This document shows, piece by piece, positions 58,619 to 64,000 of a stretch of DNA of 64,000 bases. How positions within the stretch are numbered: position 1 is the first letter of the stretch; each line of letters starts with the position of its first letter. The notes under the pieces are model-generated. The model had not been told where the DNA came from. It did not search any database and was given only the letters and a program-made list of their open reading frames with translations. Origin of the DNA: Pelodera strongyloides. Its lineage: Eukaryota > Nematoda > Chromadorea > Rhabditida > Rhabditidae. The DNA is taken from the NCBI GenBank assembly GCA_036852015.1, contig JAANDG010000422.1, positions 62,001 through 126,000 on the forward strand, given 5' to 3'. The translations under genes and the position numbers were made by a program.

Positions 58619-60829
58619 TTAAACGCAGTTGGTCTGCAGCATAGCGAAGTCCGGACACCCGAACACGCCTCCAATTGCACCATAGAGAGCGCCCATCGAA
58701 TCGCGGAGTCCTAAGGAAAAATATAACTCAAGTTATATCTAAGCGATATGGCGTCTGCTTTTCAACGTATACTTATTCTGAGCTATGACTATGAATATAG
58801 GAAGACTCAATATCCAAAAAATACCAAGGAAGAAATTTTGCTCGGAAAAAATGGCGGTTTCAAAAACATTACATGTTACGAATCAAAAAAAAAAAATACC
58901 TTGGAATATGGCCGGAAGAACCGCCTGAACTGTTGAATCCTGGAAATAACGTGCGATACTTGGTTTTCTTAGCAAATGTCGTTTGAACCATGCCCATGTA
59001 TTATAAATAGCTCGTACATGGGAACACAATTGCTAGGAATTCTTTCAGAAACGACGTGTCATTCCAAAGTTTGAGTGAAGACACTTGCAGTTCTCACAAA
59101 CTAAAGCAATTACCATGAATAACATGTCGAGCACACCTTCGATTTCGTCCTCTAACCAGCCACCGACAATCTGCAATAAGTGACAGTTGACACGTTGACA
59201 GCCAGCTGGCCGCTACAAGCCAGCGCACAAATTGAGCGCCGCATTGGTTTGGCACACAAACTATTTAATCCAACGGAGTACGTTGGGTATGTAAACAAGA
59301 TAAGTTCCGGAAAACTAACGAACATGCGCCAGAGGGACTACGAGCAAATCATGCGCCACCGCGACAGTCTTACACATTTCAAGCTGATCTTCCACTACAA
59401 AACGATAAAAAGATAACTGACACTGTTGTTGACAAATTGAAGAAGATTTTCAACCAAAAGGCAGAGAAGGCATTCTCCCGCAGAAGTGCCAACTTCTTGG
59501 AAAACAGCCAGTGAAGAGTCTGGAAATACGCTGAAATATACTAAGGTAAAGGTAAGAGTAAGATATTCCTGCCAATCATCAGTCAGAGACTTGAAATCTT
59601 CGCGGTTTATTTGCATGATCATGAAATACACTGTATACAATACATAGCAAATACACAATATAACTGGAAAGTAAGCACTAACTGAGAGTGACGCAATTAA
59701 GCTGAAACATTCTGTTGTAGTATATAGTGATGCTATCATGCTACATCATAAATGTAAAGCGGCAGAGGTGTTCATTACCTGTGGCGCACTTGGCAGCTGA
59801 ATCCTTCAGAATATTAGACAACGTCTTCGAGTGGACAGTGCTTCCATCTCCGAGTTTCTGTAGTTTATTATTTATTCTGAACTAGAAACAAAACTATTGT
59901 AGAATCAAGCTAATTTTTTTTACGCAAATAGTCATAGTTAGTTCAAATCGGTTTACAAGTTATGAAGCTTAGCAACACATTAAAAACAACAAAACAACAA
60001 AATAAATAAATTGAACTAACAGTGAGTTTGGCAACAATATCACAGTGTTGCATTGGTTGACTGCATTCAGGAATACGGCTGCAAGCATTCCAGACAGAAG
60101 TTGCATTGATTCCTATAAATCATATCAAACAGGGTTATGGTAGTTAGGCTGCAAGAAACCTTATGAACTTTTCGATATTATGGGGGAAACCTGTGATGTT
60201 TCAATGTGTGATGTTTCAATTACGTTCCTAATTTTGACAAATGCTTATTCGCGTGATACTTTAAAATCTATGCCAACAATCAGAGCTGCTAATTTATCTT
60301 TCCTATACGGTTTATCACATATGAAGCACAAGAAATACATATCATGAAACTATAATATACGCATGTTCATATTTTAACAAAATGATATTGTTACCTCTAC
60401 TGTGTTGACTCAAAATGTGTGCAGTGAGTTGGCATGAAGCACATAATATACCGTCCGGTGCCTGGAAAATAACTAACATTTAGTTTATACAGGAGGAATC
60501 TCCTGTTTCCAAGTATCCCAAAAATTCGGTGTGCTTCCGTCTGTACTTCTGCACGAAACCTGCATATATAACATGACAAATTAAAAAAATATTCTCTTGT
60601 AGTTCCAAAACACTGTAAATTGTAAATTTTCCTCATACTTGGAAACCGCATAATGTACGACGTATTGTTATGTCGTTTCTTTTAGAGCAGACAAATTACG
60701 AATTCGTTGTTTCAGATAGCATTACAACATGTGTGCTACCGGCCCAAGAAAGATTATACAACAATTCATGGTAAAACCTACCGGAGCAGCCAGCGCCGAA
60801 CCGATTAAAATAAATACAAAGAATAGCAT
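58619..60829 (-). CDS. Secreted saposin-like protein, complete nine-exon gene
   Basis: Exons 60782-60829, 60491-60559, 60395-60461, 60022-60112, 59779-59876, 59422-59519, 59114-59170, 58900-58939 and 58619-58710 (TAA) total 660 nt and join in phase, giving 219 residues. MLFFVFILIGSALAAP is a clear signal peptide, ending with exon 1. A first cysteine-rich module follows (GILCASCQLTAHIL, then ACSRIPECSNQC). A second module (AGECLLCLLVENLLQFVNNS) has the CxxC-type start and hydrophobic helix of saposin B domains. The chain ends with an Ala/Gly-rich hydrophobic stretch (GALYGAIGGVFGCPDF) and LQTNCV. Saposin-like proteins are small disulphide-bonded proteins that bind or disrupt lipids, often lysosomal or antimicrobial in nematodes. 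The usual six-cysteine spacing is only partly met, so the assignment is by pattern, and substrate is unknown. Confidence 0.7.
59171..59421 (+). other. Intron with an antisense open frame filling it
   Basis: The 251-bp intron of the saposin-like gene is open on the opposite strand for about 78 codons (59180-59416, starting at GTG, not ATG). It reads ASAQIERRIGLAHKLFNPTE, then RQRDYEQIMRHRDSLTHFKL. The composition is protein-like, but an ATG occurs only in the middle and no splice sites are seen. It may be an inserted coding fragment from elsewhere or chance. Confidence 0.3.
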
Positions 60830-61794
60830 CGAACCTCGGAATCAATACAAAGAAAATGAGTCTCTCTCCAAATATCACTTTCTTATCACAAACCTCTTTA
60901 GCACGCAATAAAGTCCAAATTGAATCTTTTCCACATAACACGCTTCGGAATTCATGCGATGTAATTCTACAAAAACTTCCAAAGGCATACCTGGCATACC
61001 AATTGAACCTTCTTATTGTGAATTTACTTTTTTTTTTGCAAGACAGGTCTACCCATTGAATAATAAGCATTCCCAAATGACACAAGCGCATACCCGCATA
61101 CTATAAATAGCACTGTACAAAAAAAAGAAACCCAAATAAAAATTCAAGGTTTATTTCGAGAATAAATAACATGGCTCTACATCCAGATTACGGTATACGC
61201 GAATAAAAAAAAAGCAATAAGCAAGCACTATAATATATAACTGTAAAGCTGAGAATCGCGAAAACACATGGGCATTTGGGCAAGCAATCAAAATTATTAC
61301 CGTACTTCATTACTAAATACATAGTTTACGAACAGAATAGAAAACATCTAACCCAAGTACAGTGTGAGGAATGATTAAAACTCTGCATTCCTTCATTGCA
61401 GCCGCCACCGCCAGAGGTACTCGTAAACTACCGCGTTCAGAGGTTAAATACAAATATATACATAACAAGACATTCACTTTGCGTTGAGATACCACCAATA
61501 CATTAGAGTAAACGTAAAGCAAAAACTACTAGAAATGTTCAGATCACCAGAAAAATATAAACCAAATTGACGGCAAAATCATGAAACAAAAATCTTCGTA
61601 AAAGGAAAGTTTAAAATCGTACGTAACACCGGGGCGAAACAATTAAAGATGGAAAGTAAAGCGAATATAGGATCAGAACTAACTGGGCACAGACGGCTAG
61701 ATTACCACGTGATGTATACCGTTCATCTGAGAGTTGTTTACGTTTACAGTTAATCTGGCAGTTGTTTAGATAGTCAAGTCTTGAGACAAGTCTA
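60830..61794. other. Intergenic between saposin-like and Tudor genes
   Basis: About 965 bp holding the promoter of the saposin-like gene and the 3' end of the Tudor gene. Frames here are AT-rich and unsupported. The distance argues against an operon, where spacing is usually about 100 bp in Caenorhabditis. Confidence 0.5.
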
Positions 61795-63614
61795 TTATTC
61801 GGCTCCTTCCTCCACCGGGAATGGCTGGGTCTCATCATATTTGAGTCGTCCTTCAATGGCTTTCCCATCTCCAATCATTACCTTCAGGAGGTCCGTCTCC
61901 CCAGAAACGATGATGGAGGCTGACATCTAAAGGAGACAATGTTTTAATGATACGCAAATATATAAACAAACCAAAGACCTAATAAAGCAAACGGCCCTGA
62001 CAGGGACAGTTTTTAGCTACAAATTCCAAACAGTAAGCAAAATAAAGAAATGAGATCACGTAGTAATTCATAAAGTCAACGCTGAGTACGGCACGTACTT
62101 AAAGCGTTGTGAAGCGTGGTGTCCGGATTGGTCGAATACAATGCATGTGCTGACTTGTTCCCTTGGCTCTTGCAATAATCCTCACTATATGTCATACTGT
62201 AGTTTGCCGACACATGTTTTGGGCATCGCCAGAAAAGTCGAGGCATTCAGATTTCAGATATTCGTGTTCTAATAAAACATTAAACATACCGTAATTCCGA
62301 TCACAAACATCGTATTCCACATTTCGTATGAAATTGGCACCGTATCATTCCTGTAGCGTACTGACTCCGTCTGATTGCCTGGAACAATAATAATGCAGGG
62401 TAAATGGAATAATTATCTGGAACTCTTACCCTGTTTTAAGCGTTCACGATTCTTTCACTAGCTATTTAATACAATTACAACAACACCATTAATGTGGACT
62501 GTTTTATTTATAAAGAAACTATTAATGCATCAAACGAAAACACGAAATGAAATGAAGTGTTAAGTGTCGTAGTAATTTATAACGTATTATCTTATTACAG
62601 TTACACAAGCAAACGACAAATGTGAACTAATGTGAACAAGTACCGTTCATTCAATAGTAGGCAGAAATTCAGAAAAACAACACGAAACTCACTTTTAACG
62701 TTAGAAACCGTCAATCTAATCGGACCATCATCGCGAAACTCCCGCTTGAATCTCTTCAACGTTTCTGTCGAAAATTGCTGGAAAACAAACAATTACTCAT
62801 GACACCTTTCAGCTACAAAGTTCCTAACCATAAAAGGGTTTCATTTGCGTGAACAGTACAACAGTGTGACCACTGGGTTCCATCATCAAACTAAAGTTAC
62901 CTCTGCCTCTGCCCTCAGCTTACCTTTTCTACTCAGGTGGTGTGATTATTTACACTGACGAAGCAAACATTGTTCTAAGTAATATATCTAATTCGATCAA
63001 AACACAAAACATATTGCGCATCACGACAATTATAGACAAATAGAGTAAACTACGTTCAACCCAACACTACGCATCTATATAACCATGTGGCTATGTACAT
63101 GTACCATCAATACATAGAATAAGTAAACGTATTATAAACATACATGTGCTTCAGCTTTTGAAGGATCTGCATCACACACATTTCGCAAGCACAATTGAAC
63201 GGCAAAATTTGGCCACTCGCAGTGCCTGGAAAAGAGACTGAATACGTAAAGATCTATATCACTTTTAGCGTCCACTGGTACATGAAAAGTTCGTATCTAC
63301 GTGCACAAGTGAGCTAGTCCGGCAATTTAAATTTAATCATATGGCCATTTTAAGTACAGCTTTGAGCACTGAACATAAAAACAATTCTCCTCACTTATGA
63401 ATTTTTCGAAAATTTCAGCATTATTGTTCATTTTTGTATATAGATGTATCCACAACATCAAAATGTGTTCAATATTCCCCAAAAGGGTACAGTAGACAAC
63501 ATACGCGGCATAAATCCTGTGTACGTGCGTGTTCGGAACTCCCTGCACAATGCCACCCGAGTCGAGGAACCGGACGCGGTACGTGCACGCCTTCTCCTTC
63601 GCAACTCCGAGGAT
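61795..63614 (-). CDS. Tudor-domain protein, 3' part
   Basis: Exons 63505-63614, 63144-63225, 62693-62777, 62290-62378 and 61795-61926 (TAA) join in phase and give the last 165 residues. The start reads ACTYRVRFLDSGG, then VHRIYAAHCEWPNFAVQLCL. That matches the Tudor-domain core (strand xYRVRFxDxG, then ...LPxxAxxCxL), in the extended form found in germline and small-RNA proteins that bind methylated arginine. The rest (KRFKREFRDDGPIRLTVSNV, then VPISYEMWNTM) could be the flanking fold or a second, poorer module, ending VEEGAE. C. elegans has several Tudor proteins in RNAi and germ granules (for example EKL-1, ERI-5); I cannot tell which, if any, is the ortholog. Upstream exons lie beyond about 63.62 kb; 63620-63720 is open in more than one frame and was not assigned. 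Confidence 0.6.
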
Positions 63615-64000
63615 CTGAAATGGGCTTACTGTAATCATTGGTGATGAGAGATGAGAGATGAGACCCACAGTCCAAAACTCGACTTTCGATTCCACTCAGT
63701 AAACGGAAAGGTTGGGCCAAAGAACAAAAGCCTCGGTATTCGTGTTTGACTGAAACGAGGTACGGCCAGATGTATGGTTTTGGTTTGTTTTATGGTCGCT
63801 GCGGACCAAGAATAGCGCGAGTACTCAGGGCGCATTCGAGTTGGACATTTTCCGGAAAAGAAAAGAAAAAAGTGGTTCGAGATGGACACCCAGAAAAAAA
63901 ATAATACACGCAAAATAATTGTCGAAAATGCAATTGTACCGTAATTGAAACTAAAATCAATCGATCATTTGCATGTGTATGCGTGGCAATTGCATTCTTT
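63615..64000. other. Right edge, probable upstream Tudor-gene exons not resolved
   Basis: Minus-strand frames at 63635-63913 and 63469-63720 overlap. An acceptor TTTCAG at about 63757 precedes an open stretch, but its donor and phase cannot be fixed. The gene probably continues past the window. Confidence 0.35.

Overview
This window looks like nuclear DNA from a nematode, most probably a Caenorhabditis-like species. It is AT-rich. Nearly all credible genes lie on the minus strand and are cut into short exons by introns with GTAAGT/GTATGT-type donors and TTTCAG-type acceptors. One gene encodes a hairy/E(spl) bHLH protein that resembles LIN-22, and the intergenic DNA is full of TTAA-flanked palindromic MITEs of the kind known from Caenorhabditis. 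Most long open frames come from microsatellites or tandem repeats; the genes below were assembled from splice sites and reading phase.

Layout. 0.3-2.7 kb is a diverged tandem duplication interrupted by one MITE and bordered by another. 4.6-6.0 kb is one copy of a dispersed CT-rich repeat whose relative lies at 35.15-35.7 kb. 6.8-14.7 kb (minus) is a decaying cluster of related exons of unknown function. It is followed at 14.4-17.5 kb by an array of small exon-like units, each ending in a splice donor. 19.07-19.79 kb (plus) is an intronless 239-residue frame that resembles a non-LTR retrotransposon ORF1.

20.27-29.82 kb (minus) is a large unnamed gene of about 767 residues. Its N-terminal domain is followed by at least sixteen exons that all begin and end in phase 1. 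30-37.5 kb holds repeats only, apart from a broken plus-strand gene at 34.2-35.1 kb: a nested pair of MITEs, satellites of about 60 and 100 bp, and a GGCGGCTAT-rich element.

38.95-45.8 kb (minus) encodes a protein matching the Little Elongation Complex subunit ICE2/NARG2. 47.9-50.2 kb (minus) is the LIN-22-like gene. 50.2-58.6 kb is mostly noncoding, with microsatellites, one MITE and one orphan exon. 58.6-60.8 kb (minus) is a complete nine-exon secreted saposin-like gene. 61.8-63.6 kb (minus) is the 3' part of a Tudor-domain gene.

The genes show no operon spacing and no common pathway. The most unusual features are the all-phase-1 modular gene, the donor-terminated exon array, and a MITE-inside-MITE insertion whose empty site can be read by comparison with a second copy. 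No homology searches were run; family names rest on motifs read by eye.
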